A DNA stretch of 64,000 bases from Williamsia muralis NBRC 105860 (lineage in GTDB: Bacteria > Actinomycetota > Actinomycetes > Mycobacteriales > Mycobacteriaceae), in contig NZ_BDAP01000003.1 of the NCBI RefSeq assembly GCF_001598915.1, forward strand, positions 248,001 through 312,000, given 5' to 3'. Positions 25,927-36,720 of the stretch are shown here, in pieces. The stretch's first letter is position 1, and the number at the start of each line of letters is the position of its first letter. Below the pieces are notes generated by a model. That model was not told the origin of the DNA. It worked only from the letters and a program-made list of their open reading frames with translations, and made no database searches. A program made the position numbers and the translations under genes.

Positions 25927-27954
25927 GTGTCCACGGTGTCGAAGACCTCCACCGCAGCCAAACGGCTGCTGCTGGGACGTCCTTTCAGGAGCGACAAACT
26001 CGGGCACACCTTGCTGCCCAAGCGGATCGCCCTCCCGGTCTTCGCCTCCGATGCCATGTCATCGGTGGCCTACGCCCCGCAGGAGATCTTCCTCGTCCTC
26101 TCGGTCGCGGGTCTGTCGGCTTATACGTACACACCCTGGATCGGTCTCGCCGTCGCCTTGGTGATGGTCGTGGTGGTCGCCAGCTACCGGCAGAACGTCC
26201 ACGCCTATCCCTCCGGCGGCGGCGACTACGAGGTGGCGACGACCAACCTCGGCCCCACTGCCGGTCTGACGGTCGGTAGCGCACTGCTGGTCGACTATGT
26301 CTTGACGGTGGCCGTGTCCATCGCATCGGCGGCCGAGAACATCGGTTCGGCCATCCCACTGGTCCAGGACCACAAGGTGTGGTTCTGCGTGGTGGCGATC
26401 GTTCTGCTGACGTCGATCAACCTGCGCGGACTCCGAGAATCGGGCACTGCGTTCGCAATTCCCACCTACGCCTTCATCTTCGGGATGGTGGCGATGCTCG
26501 GCTGGGGTTTCCTGCGGGTCCTCGTGTTCGGTGATGATCTCACCGCCGAGACCGCAGGCTACGAGATCAAGGCCGAGCAGAGTCACCTCGTCGGTATCGC
26601 GTTCGTGTTCCTCATCGCCAGGGCGTTCTCGTCGGGCTGTGCGGCGCTGACCGGGGTGGAGGCGATCAGCAACGGGGTACCCGCTTTCAAGAAGCCCAAG
26701 TCCCGCAATGCGGCCACCACCCTGCTGCTGCTCGGCGGCATCTCCATCGTCCTGTTGATGGGCATGATCCTGCTGGCCAAGCAGATCGGTGTGAAGTACG
26801 TATCGGATCCGGCGAAAGACCTCATCGGCGCCCCCGACGGATACGAGCAGAAGTCCTTGATCGCGCAGATCGGACACGCCGTGTTCGGCGGATTCACACC
26901 CGGCTTCTACTTCGTGACCATCGTCACCGCACTGATCCTGGTACTCGCAGCGAACACGGCGTTCAACGGTTTCCCGGTGCTCGGTTCGGTTCTGGCGCAG
27001 GATCGCTACCTCCCGCGACAGCTCCACACCCGTGGTGACCGGCTTGCCTTCTCGAACGGAATCCTCTTTCTCGCTGCTGCGGCGATCGCGTTTGTTGTCG
27101 CCTTCGGCGCTGAGGTGACCGCATTGATCCAGCTCTACATCGTCGGGGTGTTCGTGTCGTTCACCCTCAGCCAGATCGGCATGGTCCGGCACTGGACGCG
27201 GCACCTCAAGACAGAGAAGGATCCCAGCGCGAGGTCGCGGATGCTGCGCTCGCGGGTGATCAACAGCATCGGTCTGGTGATGACCGGCTCGGTCCTGATG
27301 ATCGTGCTGGTGACGAAATTCCTTGCCGGAGCATGGATCGCCATCGTGGCGATGGTCGCGATCTTCGGCCTGATGAAGCTGATCCACCGGCACTACGCCT
27401 CGGTGCAGGCCGAATTGGACAATTCCGACTACGAGGCGGTGTTGCCGAGCCGCACCCATTCGATCGTGCTCGTGTCCACGCTGCACCTGCCGACCCGCCG
27501 GGCGATAGCGTTTGCCAGGGCCACCCGTCCGGACACCCTCGAAGCCGTCACCGTGAACGTCGACGATCGCGACACCCGGAAACTGGTGGCGCAGTGGGAA
27601 GACAGCGACATCACCGTGCCGCTCAAGGTGATCGCCTCGCCGTATCGAGAGGTCACCCGGCCGGTCATCGAGTATGTGCGCCGACTGCGGCGTGAGTCAC
27701 CGCGCGATGTGGTGACGGTGTTCATCCCGGAGTACGTGGTGGGACATTGGTGGGAGCAGATCTTGCACAACCAGTCGGCACTGCGCCTGAAGGGTCGTCT
27801 GCTGTTCGAGCCGGGTGTGATGGTGACGTCGGTTCCGTGGCAGCTCAGCTCGTCCGACCGCCGTAAACGCGACCGGGTCTACATTGCCCCGGGCGACACC
27901 CGGCGCGGCGTCGGCTCCACACCCGGAGAACGCACCGGACGGGGGCCCGAGTGA
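25927..27954 (+). CDS. APC superfamily amino-acid/polyamine-type permease
   Basis: A 675-aa membrane protein. Twelve hydrophobic segments lie between about residues 45 and 500. APC motifs include the N-terminal SDAMSSVAYAPQEI, YPSGGGDYEVA and SSGCAALTGVEAISNGVP. A soluble C-terminal domain of about 150 residues follows (VLVSTLHLPTRRAIAFARAT), as in larger K+-transporter-like APC proteins. It may transport amino acids or K+; the neighbouring ceoB/ceoC K+ regulators make the latter attractive (inference). The position matches Rv2690c. The GTG start at 25927 is preferred over TTG 25924. Its stop overlaps the next gene by 4 bp (GTGA). Confidence 0.88.
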   Translation: MSTVSKTSTAAKRLLLGRPFRSDKLGHTLLPKRIALPVFASDAMSSVAYAPQEIFLVLSVAGLSAYTYTPWIGLAVALVMVVVVASYRQNVHAYPSGGGDYEVATTNLGPTAGLTVGSALLVDYVLTVAVSIASAAENIGSAIPLVQDHKVWFCVVAIVLLTSINLRGLRESGTAFAIPTYAFIFGMVAMLGWGFLRVLVFGDDLTAETAGYEIKAEQSHLVGIAFVFLIARAFSSGCAALTGVEAISNGVPAFKKPKSRNAATTLLLLGGISIVLLMGMILLAKQIGVKYVSDPAKDLIGAPDGYEQKSLIAQIGHAVFGGFTPGFYFVTIVTALILVLAANTAFNGFPVLGSVLAQDRYLPRQLHTRGDRLAFSNGILFLAAAAIAFVVAFGAEVTALIQLYIVGVFVSFTLSQIGMVRHWTRHLKTEKDPSARSRMLRSRVINSIGLVMTGSVLMIVLVTKFLAGAWIAIVAMVAIFGLMKLIHRHYASVQAELDNSDYEAVLPSRTHSIVLVSTLHLPTRRAIAFARATRPDTLEAVTVNVDDRDTRKLVAQWEDSDITVPLKVIASPYREVTRPVIEYVRRLRRESPRDVVTVFIPEYVVGHWWEQILHNQSALRLKGRLLFEPGVMVTSVPWQLSSSDRRKRDRVYIAPGDTRRGVGSTPGERTGRGPE

Positions 27955-29339
27955 GCGGCCCCGAGAGTAGAGAAGGCCACGACATCGGTTGGCTGGGAAC
28001 AGAATTCGATATAACCGTTGACCGGCTGGGTCACGGGGGCGTCTGTGTCGGCCGCCATGAGGGCAGGGTTGTCTTCGTCCGGCACGCGCTGCCGGGGGAA
28101 CGGTTGCGGGTCCAGGTCACTGAGGATCGTGGCAAAGGGTACTGTCGCGCCGAGGTGGTGGACATCCTCACCCCGTCCGATCACCGCATCGACCCGGCCT
28201 GCCCGGCGGGAGCCCCCGGTGGCGGCGCCGGATGCTGTGATCTGTCCCATACCACCGGAAGCCATGCGCGCGAGCTGAAGTCGTCCGTGCTCACCGAATT
28301 GCTGTCCAGGATGGGCGGGGTCACCTGGGAAGGCGAGGTCACCTCGCTCGACCCGCATGCCGGATCCGAACCGGAGACAGGATGGCGAATCAGGCAACGG
28401 CTGTTCGTCGACGACGACGGCAGGCCCGGCCTGGCGGCCTTCGGATCGCATGCGGTGGTCCCACGACTCGACTGTGCGCAGCCGGTCACCGGCATGCTCG
28501 GTGGGCTCGACGAGTACACCGGCCTGACACCGGGGGCCGAGCTGGTCATCACGATCGGTGACGACGAACAGCGGCACATCTCGCAGATCGCGCCACCGGA
28601 GGCAGAACGCGGGCGGCCGGCGAAGCGGCGGACCCGGGCAAACGACCGACGCGGTCAGGCGCAGCGGTCACGCTCGAAACGTGCCGCGCCGCGGATCGAG
28701 GAAATCGTCTCGGGCACCGGATCGGTTCAGCGCACGGTCGGGAACCGGACGTGGCTCTTGCCGGTGTCTGGCTTCTGGCAGGCCCACCGGCTGGCGGCAG
28801 CCGGGTACGCGAACACGGTCCGAGAGCTGCTCCGGCAGGCCGACCTGGGTCCGTCCGTGGTCGCCTGGGATCTGTACGGGGGAGCCGGAACACTGGCCGG
28901 CGCGATCCTCGACGAGTGCGACAGCACCCGTGCGGTGGTGACCGTCCATGTCGTGGAGACGGACTCACAGGCGGTCGCTGCGGGATCCGAGACGTTCGCC
29001 GACGACCCGCGCGTGCACTTCCACCACTCCAGCGTGACCCGGACCGTGGCAGATCTGCCCGCCCCGACCGTTGTCGTCGCCGACCCGCCACGCGCGGGCG
29101 CGGGCAGGGAAGTGGTGGACAAGATCGTCGCCGCAGCGCCCTCGGCGATCATCGCTGTCGGCTGCGACCCGGCAACCTTCGCCCGTGACCTGGCGGACTA
29201 TCGACGCGGCGGCTACGAGGTGCACTGGTTGCGCGGTTTCGACGCGTTCCCACTGACCCACCACATCGAAGCGATCGCGCTACTGCGGTCCTCGCCACAG
29301 TCGGCTGCGGTACGAGCCCGCAGCGGCATACGTCCGTAG
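27951..29339 (+). CDS. RNA (uracil-C5)-methyltransferase, TrmA/RlmD family
   Basis: A 462-aa SAM-dependent RNA methyltransferase. It has an N-terminal TRAM-like beta-domain (about 18-72), a Cys cluster (CPAGAP...GCCDLSH) consistent with a [4Fe-4S] site, and the SAM motif [14 protein letters not shown]. The catalytic [11 protein letters not shown] and [14 protein letters not shown] motifs follow, the Cys of the latter being the nucleophile. It methylates U in rRNA or tRNA; the target is unassigned. It is translationally coupled to the APC permease by GTGA, matching Rv2690c-Rv2689c. Its TAG stop is also the first half of the likely dxs -10 hexamer. Confidence 0.9.
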   Translation: MSGPESREGHDIGWLGTEFDITVDRLGHGGVCVGRHEGRVVFVRHALPGERLRVQVTEDRGKGYCRAEVVDILTPSDHRIDPACPAGAPGGGAGCCDLSHTTGSHARELKSSVLTELLSRMGGVTWEGEVTSLDPHAGSEPETGWRIRQRLFVDDDGRPGLAAFGSHAVVPRLDCAQPVTGMLGGLDEYTGLTPGAELVITIGDDEQRHISQIAPPEAERGRPAKRRTRANDRRGQAQRSRSKRAAPRIEEIVSGTGSVQRTVGNRTWLLPVSGFWQAHRLAAAGYANTVRELLRQADLGPSVVAWDLYGGAGTLAGAILDECDSTRAVVTVHVVETDSQAVAAGSETFADDPRVHFHHSSVTRTVADLPAPTVVVADPPRAGAGREVVDKIVAAAPSAIIAVGCDPATFARDLADYRRGGYEVHWLRGFDAFPLTHHIEAIALLRSSPQSAAVRARSGIRP

Positions 29340-29342
29340 ACT
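29337..29342 (+). promoter_or_regulatory. Candidate -10 element of dxs
   Basis: TAGACT overlaps the stop codon of the upstream gene and lies 85 nt before the dxs ATG. The -35 region is not clear. Confidence 0.4.
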
Positions 29343-29352
29343 GGGTGACCAC

Positions 29353-29375
29353 GCGCCGCCACAGCCCGGCGGCGC
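29353..29375 (+). terminator. GC-rich hairpin between the RNA methyltransferase gene and dxs
   Basis: A perfect 8-bp stem (29353-29360 with 29368-29375) with a 7-nt loop starts 14 nt after the upstream stop. It has no T-tract. If dxs starts near 29349, it forms part of the dxs leader instead. Confidence 0.4.
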
Positions 29376-29427
29376 AGCGACGGTCTCGAACATCTCGCCG
29401 TTGCCCATTGCCATGAAAGGACCTGGG

Positions 29428-31410
29428 ATGAGCGTGCTGGATTCGGTCAATTCACCCGCCGACCTGCGCGAGCTCTCCTTGGAGCAGACCCAGGAACTGG
29501 CTCAGGACATCCGGCAGTTCCTCATCGCGAAGGTGTCGGCGACCGGCGGCCACCTCGGACCGAATCTCGGAGTCGTCGAGCTGACCTTGGCGCTGCACCG
29601 GGTGTTCGACTCGCCCCAGGACGCACTGCTCTTCGACACCGGTCATCAGTGTTACGTGCACAAGATCGTCACCGGTCGCAAAGGTGCCTTCGACACCCTG
29701 CGTCAGCGTGGCGGGCTCACCGGTTACCAGGAGCGAGCCGAGAGCGAGCACGACTGGATCGAGTCATCGCACGCGTCCGCGGCATTGTCGTACGCAGACG
29801 GGCTGTCCAAGGCGTTTGCACTGACCGGTCAGGACCGGCACGTCGTGCCGATCGTCGGAGATGGTGCGCTCACCGGGGGGATGTGCTGGGAAGCACTGAA
29901 CAACATCGCCGCCGGCGATCGCAAGATGGTGATCATCGTCAACGACAACGGTCGTTCGTACGCGCCAACCATCGGCGGATTCGCCCAACATCTGTCCGGA
30001 CTGCGGCTACAGCCCGCATACGAGCGGGTCCTCGACGAAGGCCGGCGCGCGGTGTTGCGTCTGCCGCTTTTCGGGCAACTCGCGTACTCCGCTCTGCACG
30101 GTCTCAAGACCGGTATCAAAGATGCGCTCACACCCCAGGCCATGTTCACCGATCTCGGCCTCAAATACGTCGGGCCGGTCGACGGCCATGACCAGGACGC
30201 GCTCGAAAACGCTCTGCGCCAGGCGAAGGCGTTCGGCGGACCGGTCATCGTCCACACCGTGACCCGCAAGGGCATGGGTTATCACCACGCCGAGAACGAC
30301 ATCGCGGACCAGATGCACTCCACCGGGATCATCGATCCGGCCACCGGCAAGGCGACCTCGGTGTCGGCCCCGGACTGGACGTCGGTCTTCTCGGCTGCCC
30401 TGGTCGAGGCCGGGGGTCAGCGTCGTGACATCGTCGCCATCACCGCAGCGATGGCCGGGCCCACCGGGCTGGCCGCTTTCGGAGAGCGTTTCCCGGACCG
30501 GATGTTCGACGTGGGCATCGCCGAACAGCATGCCCTCACCTCGGCGGCGGGACTTGCGCTCGGTGGGATGCACCCGGTTGTCGCCATCTACTCGACGTTT
30601 CTCAACCGCGCGTTCGACCAGTTGCTGATGGACGTTGCCCTGCTCGGACAGCCGGTGACACTCGTGCTCGACCGCGCCGGCGTCACCGGGCCCGATGGCC
30701 CCAGCCACAACGGGATGTGGGACCTGTCCCTGATGTCCATCGTGCCGGGCATGAGGGTCGCAGCGCCCCGCGATTCGGTGCGGCTGCGTGAGGAACTCGC
30801 CGAAGCGCTCGACATCAACGACGGCCCCACGGCGCTGCGTTTTCCGAAAGGTGCCGTGCCCGAGGACATCCGGGCGATCGACCGACTCGCCGACGGCACC
30901 GATGTGCTGCACCGGCCGGGGCGCGGTGAGTCCGAAGACGTCCTGATCGTCGCGGTGGGTCCGTTCGCCTCATTGGCCATGGACACTGCGGCCAGGCTGG
31001 CGCAGCAGGGGATCGGTACCACGGTGGTCGACCCTCGCTGGGTACTGCCGGTGCCGGAGTCCATTTCCGAACTCGCCGTCGAGCACCGTCTGGTGATCAC
31101 CGTGGAAGACGGTGGAGTGCATGGTGGTGTCGGGTCATCGGTCTCGGAAAACCTTCGGGCCAAGGGGATCTCGACGCCGGTCCGTGATGTCGGTATCGCT
31201 CAGGAGTTCCTGACGCCTGCCTCGCGTGGGCAGCTGCTCGATGAGCTCGGACTCACGGCTCAGGACGTTGCCCGGGCGATCACCGCCATGGTCTCTCGGA
31301 TGCAGCCACAGCTGTCCTCGTCGGACGAGAACGATCTCGACTCCGGCTTCGCGGGCACCGACGACGTACGTCCCGAGAACAGTTCACGCACACGCGAATC
31401 CGGCCGGTGA
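29428..31410 (+). CDS. dxs: 1-deoxy-D-xylulose-5-phosphate synthase
   Basis: A 660-aa TPP-dependent synthase that condenses pyruvate and glyceraldehyde-3-phosphate. It is the first enzyme of the MEP isoprenoid pathway. It has [15 protein letters not shown], the TPP motif VGDGALTGG with the metal-binding NDN (about residues 146-174), the transketolase pyrimidine-binding segment [20 protein letters not shown], and a C-terminal transketolase domain. ATG 29428 is supported by AAAGGA 9 nt upstream; the frame extends to 29401. It corresponds to Rv2682c. It converges on the RNase D gene with an 11-bp gap. Confidence 0.97.
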   Translation: MSVLDSVNSPADLRELSLEQTQELAQDIRQFLIAKVSATGGHLGPNLGVVELTLALHRVFDSPQDALLFDTGHQCYVHKIVTGRKGAFDTLRQRGGLTGYQERAESEHDWIESSHASAALSYADGLSKAFALTGQDRHVVPIVGDGALTGGMCWEALNNIAAGDRKMVIIVNDNGRSYAPTIGGFAQHLSGLRLQPAYERVLDEGRRAVLRLPLFGQLAYSALHGLKTGIKDALTPQAMFTDLGLKYVGPVDGHDQDALENALRQAKAFGGPVIVHTVTRKGMGYHHAENDIADQMHSTGIIDPATGKATSVSAPDWTSVFSAALVEAGGQRRDIVAITAAMAGPTGLAAFGERFPDRMFDVGIAEQHALTSAAGLALGGMHPVVAIYSTFLNRAFDQLLMDVALLGQPVTLVLDRAGVTGPDGPSHNGMWDLSLMSIVPGMRVAAPRDSVRLREELAEALDINDGPTALRFPKGAVPEDIRAIDRLADGTDVLHRPGRGESEDVLIVAVGPFASLAMDTAARLAQQGIGTTVVDPRWVLPVPESISELAVEHRLVITVEDGGVHGGVGSSVSENLRAKGISTPVRDVGIAQEFLTPASRGQLLDELGLTAQDVARAITAMVSRMQPQLSSSDENDLDSGFAGTDDVRPENSSRTRESGR

Positions 31411-31421
31411 CGGGCTAGCCG

Positions 31422-32771
31422 TCAATCGTTGTCGGTCGACGGCCCGTCGGCATCCTCGTCCTCGAGGGGCCGACCCAGTGCTTCGCTGATCACCGGTGCC
31501 GTCAACTCGATCTGCCATGGACGTGCGCCACCCGCGGCCAGCCGTTGCTCGACGGCCTGCACGGTGGGCGGATCGATTCCCTCCCAGGACACCTGGCGAA
31601 CCAGCTCGGGGAGCAGCAGGTTCTCCACGGGTACCGAGAACTGTTCGGAGAGGTCGGTGAGGCCGGCTCGAATCCCTGCCAGCCGGGCAGCAGCCTCGGG
31701 ATCCTTGCCCTCCCATCGATTGACAGGCGGTAGACCCACCGCTGCCGGCCGACGCGACGGCAGTTCCTTGTCGGTCAGTCGACGCGCGGCATCCAGCGCC
31801 GACAGCCAGCGGGCGGCCTGGCGACGTTGGCGAGGGCCGCCGAACACCGGCACTTTGTACAGTTCGTCGAGTGACTTCGGGTCTGCGGTGGCAGCGGCGA
31901 TGATGGCCGAGTCGGGAAGGATGCGTCCGGGAGCCACATCGCGACGCCGGGCGATCTCTTCGCGGGCATTCCAGAGCTGCTGGACGGCTGCGAGGATGCG
32001 CGGCGACTTGATGGTGTGGATACGGGAAACGCGTCGCCACCTGTCGGTGCGGGGCGGTGGATCCGGTCGGGCCAGTACGGCGGCGAACTCTTGTTCGGCC
32101 CAGGTCTCCTTGCCTGCATCGACGAGAGCGGCTTGAACCGCGTCACGCAGTTCAATCAGGACCTCGACGTCGAGAGCGGCATAGTTGAGCCAGTCGGCCG
32201 GCAGAGGACGCCTTGACCAGTCGGCCGCTCCGTGTCCCTTCACCAGGCCCAGCCCCAAGAAGTGCTCGACCATTGCCGCGAGGTTGACCCGGGCGATCCC
32301 GAGCAACCGGCCGGCCAGTTCGGTGTCGAAGAGCCGGGCACATCGGAATCCGAGCTCGCGCAGGCACGGCAGGTCCTGATCGGCTGCGTGGAGGATCCAC
32401 TCGGGGCCGTCGAGTGCGTCGATCACCGGGGTCAGCGCCTCAGGATGATCGATGGGATCGATGAGGAAGGATCCGCTACCGGTTCGTTTGATCTGGATGA
32501 GGTATGCCCGCCCCGAGTAGCGGAAGCCGGAGGCGCGTTCGGTGTCGAGTGCCACCGGACCAGTGCCCTCGGACAGCAGTCGGCCGGCTTCGGCGAACTC
32601 GGCTGGGGTGGACAGGACGGGCGGAACGCCATCCGCCGGTTCTGTCAGCGGAATCGGTTCGGGACGGTCGGGCTCGTCTGTGGTGCCGCCGTCCACCACA
32701 TCCGGGTCGCCGGGTGACTGATCGCCCGGGCCGGTGTGGGCCGTCGGGTCAGTGCTCGTGGGATCGGTCAT
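31422..32771 (-). CDS. RNase D-like 3'-5' exonuclease with HRDC domain
   Basis: A 449-aa protein with a DEDDy exonuclease domain (about 60-240) and a C-terminal HRDC domain (about 260-340). Motif Exo I is LDTERASGF, Exo II is LHAADQDLPCL and Exo III is YAALDVEVLIELRD. The HRDC segment reads SPRILAAVQQLWNAREEIAR. RNase D trims tRNA 3' ends. The 3' third after HRDC is family-specific. The first 45 residues are acidic and disordered. It lies 12 bp downstream of DUF3000 on the same strand, matching Rv2681-Rv2680. Confidence 0.9.
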   Translation of the reverse strand: MTDPTSTDPTAHTGPGDQSPGDPDVVDGGTTDEPDRPEPIPLTEPADGVPPVLSTPAEFAEAGRLLSEGTGPVALDTERASGFRYSGRAYLIQIKRTGSGSFLIDPIDHPEALTPVIDALDGPEWILHAADQDLPCLRELGFRCARLFDTELAGRLLGIARVNLAAMVEHFLGLGLVKGHGAADWSRRPLPADWLNYAALDVEVLIELRDAVQAALVDAGKETWAEQEFAAVLARPDPPPRTDRWRRVSRIHTIKSPRILAAVQQLWNAREEIARRRDVAPGRILPDSAIIAAATADPKSLDELYKVPVFGGPRQRRQAARWLSALDAARRLTDKELPSRRPAAVGLPPVNRWEGKDPEAAARLAGIRAGLTDLSEQFSVPVENLLLPELVRQVSWEGIDPPTVQAVEQRLAAGGARPWQIELTAPVISEALGRPLEDEDADGPSTDND

Positions 32772-32783
32772 CGGCGTCGCGGC

Positions 32784-33374
32784 TCACGCTTTGGTGAAGC
32801 CGAGCTGCGTGACGCCTGTCGGCGGCAGCCCGGCCGCGAGCGACAACACCTCGCAGAAAGCTTCGACGTGCCCGTCGAGGTCACTGTTGGTCGCGGTCCA
32901 GGAGGCGCGGAGTTCCAGTTGATGAGCGCGCGGTGGTCCGGAGATGTCGCCGTACCGAACAGATGAGGTGGAGGTGACCGTGCCGCCGAGGGCCGTGATC
33001 TCGATGGTGGGTTGCGCCAGCGCCTCGGTGAGCCAGCTCCACGCGACTTCCGGGAGCAGCGGGTCGGCGGCGAGGACCGCTTCGACCTCTGCCTGGATGA
33101 AGGCCACCAACCGCATGGTGCCGTTCCAGGCCTCATGTCCGTCGGGATCGTAGAGCAGGATCAGCCGGCCGAAAGCGCTGCCGTCGGAGTCCGTGGCGAT
33201 CTCGCCGTCGTCGGGCTGGGTCACCTCGGCGCCCACGGCATAACTGAAGGGTGCCAGCCGCTGAGGTGGGCGAATGCTGCCGAGCTCGATCTCCGACCGC
33301 ACCTTGGCCGCATGCATCGATTCGATGGCGCTGCGGAAAACTGCAGGCTCGCTCGAGGCTTCGGATGTGGTCAC
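32784..33374 (-). CDS. DUF3000 family protein
   Basis: A 196-aa soluble protein. The DUF3000 signature includes FRSAIESMHAAKVRSEIELG near the N-terminus, RLAPFSYAVGAEV, then GRLILLYDPDGHEAWNGTMR, and LLPEVAWSWLTEAL. Function is unknown (Rv2680). The frame extends to 33548, but GTG 33374 (VTTSEASSE) matches the family start and clears the hemE promoter region. It is co-directional with the RNase D gene (12 bp), so a joint role in RNA metabolism is possible but unproven. Confidence 0.85.
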   Translation of the reverse strand: MTTSEASSEPAVFRSAIESMHAAKVRSEIELGSIRPPQRLAPFSYAVGAEVTQPDDGEIATDSDGSAFGRLILLYDPDGHEAWNGTMRLVAFIQAEVEAVLAADPLLPEVAWSWLTEALAQPTIEITALGGTVTSTSSVRYGDISGPPRAHQLELRASWTATNSDLDGHVEAFCEVLSLAAGLPPTGVTQLGFTKA

Positions 33375-33491
33375 CCGTCGACCGTAGGTCCAAGCCGGGC
33401 GGACCGACGGTAGGCGCGCCGATGGCTTGATCGGCCCCCTATTCGGTAGTCCTTGGAGTGCTGGGCGCAGTGCATGGCAGCATGTCAGGTG

Positions 33492-34541
33492 ATGACTCAA
33501 CAACATGCCCGCGCCCTTTCGCCGCTGGTCGCGGCCGCTCGTGGGCAACAGCCCGACCGCCGACCGGTGTGGTTCATGCGGCAGGCCGGCCGCTCACTGC
33601 CCGAGTACCGGGAGATCAGGGTCGGGCGCGGGATGCTCGAATCCTGCTTCGACCCCGAACTGGTTTGTGAGATCACCATGCAGCCGGTTCGCAGGCACGG
33701 TGTCGACGCGGCAATCCTGTTCAGCGACATCGTGGTTCCGCTCAAGGCGGCCGGGGTCGACCTCGACATCGTCTCCGGGGTGGGTCCGGTGATCGCGCAT
33801 CCCATCCGCACGCACGCCGATGTCCGCGCTCTTCCCTTGCTGACGCCCGACGCGGTCGGTGCGGTCTCGGCCGCGGTGAAACTGTTGAAGGCCGAGCTCG
33901 GCGAAACCGCACTGATCGGTTTTGCGGGCGCCCCGTTCACTCTGGCGTCGTACTTGATCGAAGGCGGCCCCAGCCGCAACTACGAGAACACCAAGGCCCT
34001 GATGTACGGGCAGCCGGCCATCTGGCACGAGCTGGTCGGCAAGCTAGCCGACATCACGATCGCCTTCCTGAAGGTCCAGCTCGATGCCGGAGTGGACGCC
34101 TTCCAGTTGTTCGACTCGTGGGCAGGCGCGCTCTCGGTGGCCGACTACAACGCCTTTGCCCGGCCCCATTCGGCGCGTGTCTTCGCGGAACTGGCGTCGT
34201 ACGGCGTTCCCCGCATCCATTTCGGGGTGGGCACCGGCGAGTTGCTCCACGACATGGGAACCGCCGGCGCCGACGTGGTCGGGGTCGACTGGCGGATCCC
34301 GCTCGACGATGCAGCGCGGCGGATCGGACCCGGCCGGGCTCTTCAGGGAAACCTCGATCCGGCCGTGCTGTTCGCGCCGTGGCCGGTGGTGGAACAAGAG
34401 GTCCGCCGCATCGCCGCCGAAGCTGATCGAGCGGTGGCAGCGGGGGCATTGGGCCACATCTTCAACCTCGGTCACGGGGTTCTGCCCGCCACCGACCCGA
34501 CCGTGTTGACCCGGGTGGTGGAGTTGGTGCACTCGCTGTGA
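33492..34541 (+). CDS. hemE: Uroporphyrinogen decarboxylase
   Basis: A 349-aa cytoplasmic enzyme converting uroporphyrinogen III to coproporphyrinogen III. It shows the N-terminal signature [16 protein letters not shown], the second signature [17 protein letters not shown], and [10 protein letters not shown], with the catalytic Asp and conserved His in place. ATG 33492 (MTQQHARA) is preferred over 33453 because it suits the family length. The stop overlaps the next gene's GTG (GTGA), giving the hemE-cgoX-hemQ operon that matches Rv2678c-Rv2676c. Confidence 0.97.
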   Translation: MTQQHARALSPLVAAARGQQPDRRPVWFMRQAGRSLPEYREIRVGRGMLESCFDPELVCEITMQPVRRHGVDAAILFSDIVVPLKAAGVDLDIVSGVGPVIAHPIRTHADVRALPLLTPDAVGAVSAAVKLLKAELGETALIGFAGAPFTLASYLIEGGPSRNYENTKALMYGQPAIWHELVGKLADITIAFLKVQLDAGVDAFQLFDSWAGALSVADYNAFARPHSARVFAELASYGVPRIHFGVGTGELLHDMGTAGADVVGVDWRIPLDDAARRIGPGRALQGNLDPAVLFAPWPVVEQEVRRIAAEADRAVAAGALGHIFNLGHGVLPATDPTVLTRVVELVHSL

Positions 34542-35923
34542 CCCGTGTCGCGGTGCTCGGTGGCGGTATCTCGGGACTGACCGCGGCGTACCGATTGCGG
34601 ACGCTACTCGGGCCAGACGCGGTGATCGATCTCTTCGAGGCATCTCCCGTCCTCGGTGGCACGCTGCGGACTGCCGAACTCGATGGACACCATGTGGATG
34701 TCGGTGCCGAGGCATTCCTGGTTCGCCGCCCGGAAGTCGCCGCTCTGGTGGACGAACTCGGCTTGACCCCGTCACTCGTCCATCCCGGTGTTCTCGGCCC
34801 CAATGTCCTCAGCGGTTCCACCCTCAAGGCAATGGCCCGTCCGACGGTGATGGGAATCCCCGGTGGTCCGGACGCCGTACGCCACCTTGCCGAGGCGGAC
34901 GACCTTGCGCGCATGGCCGATGAGCCGCAGCGACCCCTTGACTGGCAAGCAGGACAAGACATGTCGATCGGGGCCCTGATAGGGGACCGATTCGGCCGGT
35001 CGATCGTGGATCGCAGTGTCGACCCGATGCTCGGCGGTGTGTATTCGGCGCGCGCTGACGACCTGGGTGTGCGGGCCGTGGTCCCCGCCCTGGCGGCGCG
35101 ACTCGACGCCGGTGCTCCCAGCCTGACCGCGGCAGTGACCGACCTTCTGGCCGCATCAGGTGGTTCTGGTCCGGTGTTCGGCGCCTTGGCCGGGGGATAC
35201 CGCCAGCTGGTCGACGAACTCGGCCATCGCTGTGCCGCAGGCATCCATACCGGCGTGGCAATCCGACAGCTGATCCGGGCGGGCTCCGGCTGGATGGTCG
35301 ACGACACCCGCTACGACGGTGTGGTGGCTGCGTTGCCGGCCCCCGTCTTGGCCCGCGTGTGCGCAACCGTTCCCGAGGTCGCCGAGCCGCTGGCGCGGGT
35401 CGACCTGTCGGGGTCGGCGGTGGTGTCGCTGGCGCTCGAGGCGGGTGTCGACCTGCCACAGCTCTCGGGGGTGCTCGTGGCCAGTGACGAATCACTGGTG
35501 CACGCAAAGGCTTTCACCTTCAGTACGCGCAAGTGGAATCACCTCGCCGCGGACGCGGTGTTGGTGAGGGTGTCGTTCGGTCGTTACGGCACCGATCTCG
35601 AGAGGATCGAGGACGACCAGCTGATCGACTGGGCTGTGGCGGATCTTGCAACGGTCATCGCTCTGGCCGGCGGGGGAGAAGTGCGTGTCGGACCGCGGGA
35701 CGCCGTGGTCCAGCGGTGGCCCGGCGGACTTCCTCGATACGCGCCCGGGCACGCGTCCCTGGTCTCAGAGGTCGACCGCAGTCGTCCACCGGGTCTGGTG
35801 CTCGCCGGGGCCACTTTCGACGGTGTGGGGGTACCCGCATGTGTCGGTCGTGCAGACAGGGCGGCCCGGCAACTCGTCGCCGATCTGGCTGTTGATGGGC
35901 CGCGGAGCACGCCACTGCGCTGA
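34538..35923 (+). CDS. hemG: Coproporphyrinogen III oxidase (protoporphyrinogen oxidase family)
   Basis: A 461-aa FAD flavoprotein with the dinucleotide motif [16 protein letters not shown] at the N-terminus and a C-terminal FAD segment ([20 protein letters not shown]). In coproporphyrin-dependent actinobacteria this protein (CgoX, formerly HemY/HemG) oxidises coproporphyrinogen III to coproporphyrin III. The GTG start overlaps the hemE stop. Its product is used, after iron insertion by CpfC (not in this window), by ChdC downstream. It corresponds to Rv2677c. cgoX is the modern name. Confidence 0.95.
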   Translation: MTRVAVLGGGISGLTAAYRLRTLLGPDAVIDLFEASPVLGGTLRTAELDGHHVDVGAEAFLVRRPEVAALVDELGLTPSLVHPGVLGPNVLSGSTLKAMARPTVMGIPGGPDAVRHLAEADDLARMADEPQRPLDWQAGQDMSIGALIGDRFGRSIVDRSVDPMLGGVYSARADDLGVRAVVPALAARLDAGAPSLTAAVTDLLAASGGSGPVFGALAGGYRQLVDELGHRCAAGIHTGVAIRQLIRAGSGWMVDDTRYDGVVAALPAPVLARVCATVPEVAEPLARVDLSGSAVVSLALEAGVDLPQLSGVLVASDESLVHAKAFTFSTRKWNHLAADAVLVRVSFGRYGTDLERIEDDQLIDWAVADLATVIALAGGGEVRVGPRDAVVQRWPGGLPRYAPGHASLVSEVDRSRPPGLVLAGATFDGVGVPACVGRADRAARQLVADLAVDGPRSTPLR

Positions 35924-35958
35924 CATCGCGTTGTCCTGGCAATGGCAGGATGGGAGCC

Positions 35959-36654
35959 ATGACGCGCATGGACTATGCAGAACTCAACGCCACTGTTCGT
36001 TACCTCATGTTCTCGGTCTTCTCGGTTCGGCCGGGCGAGCTGGGCGACGATCGGGACGAGGCGATCAGCGACGCCCGCCAGTTCTTCGACTCGCTCGAGG
36101 CCAAAGGTGTTGTGGTTCGCGGCTTGTACGACGTCTCGGGTCTGCGGGCCGACGCGGACTTCATGATCTGGTGGCATTCGGAAGAGGTCGAGCAGATCCA
36201 GGCCGCCTACGCCGATTTCCGCCGGACCACCATCCTCGGCCGTGCGAGCAACGCAGTGTGGAGCAACGTGGCGCTGCACAGGCCCGCCGAGTTCAACAAG
36301 AGCCACATCCCGGCGTTCCTCGCGGGTGAGGAACCGGGCAAGTACATCTGCGTGTACCCGTTTGTCCGCTCGTACGAGTGGTACCTGCTGCCCGATGCCG
36401 AACGACGCACCATGCTCGCCGATCACGGCAAGCAGGCACGCGGATACAAGGACGTGCGGGCGAACACCGTGTCGTCGTTTGCCCTCGGCGACTACGAGTG
36501 GTTGCTGGCGTTCGAGGCGCCCGAGCTGCATCGGATCGTCGACCTGATGCGCGACCTACGCGCCACCGAGGCACGGATGCACGTGCGCGAGGAGACCCCG
36601 TTCTTCACCGGCCCGCGCGTCGACGTCGACAAGCTCATCACCGCGCTGCCCTGA
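35959..36654 (+). CDS. hemQ: Hydrogen peroxide-dependent heme synthase (coproheme decarboxylase)
   Basis: A 231-aa chlorite-dismutase-fold enzyme. ChdC/HemQ decarboxylates coproheme III twice to give heme b. It contains [30 protein letters not shown], and the active-site segment [13 protein letters not shown] carrying the catalytic Tyr. [20 protein letters not shown] also follows, as in family members. ATG 35959 (MTRMDYAEL) is chosen by alignment to the mycobacterial N-terminus; an ATG at 35950 is also in frame. It ends the hemE-hemG-hemQ operon 35 bp after hemG. It matches Rv2676c. Confidence 0.95.
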   Translation: MTRMDYAELNATVRYLMFSVFSVRPGELGDDRDEAISDARQFFDSLEAKGVVVRGLYDVSGLRADADFMIWWHSEEVEQIQAAYADFRRTTILGRASNAVWSNVALHRPAEFNKSHIPAFLAGEEPGKYICVYPFVRSYEWYLLPDAERRTMLADHGKQARGYKDVRANTVSSFALGDYEWLLAFEAPELHRIVDLMRDLRATEARMHVREETPFFTGPRVDVDKLITALP

Positions 36655-36720
36655 GCAGCCACTGCCCTCGAGCAGTCGACCGGTCAAGCGCTGTCCGATG
36701 CGTCGATTTCCGGGTTCGGT

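Noticed and set aside
26059-27486. 475-codon minus-strand open frame opposite the APC permease
   Set aside because: Composition (His/Gln/Arg/Asp) is typical of antisense translation; no motif is present.
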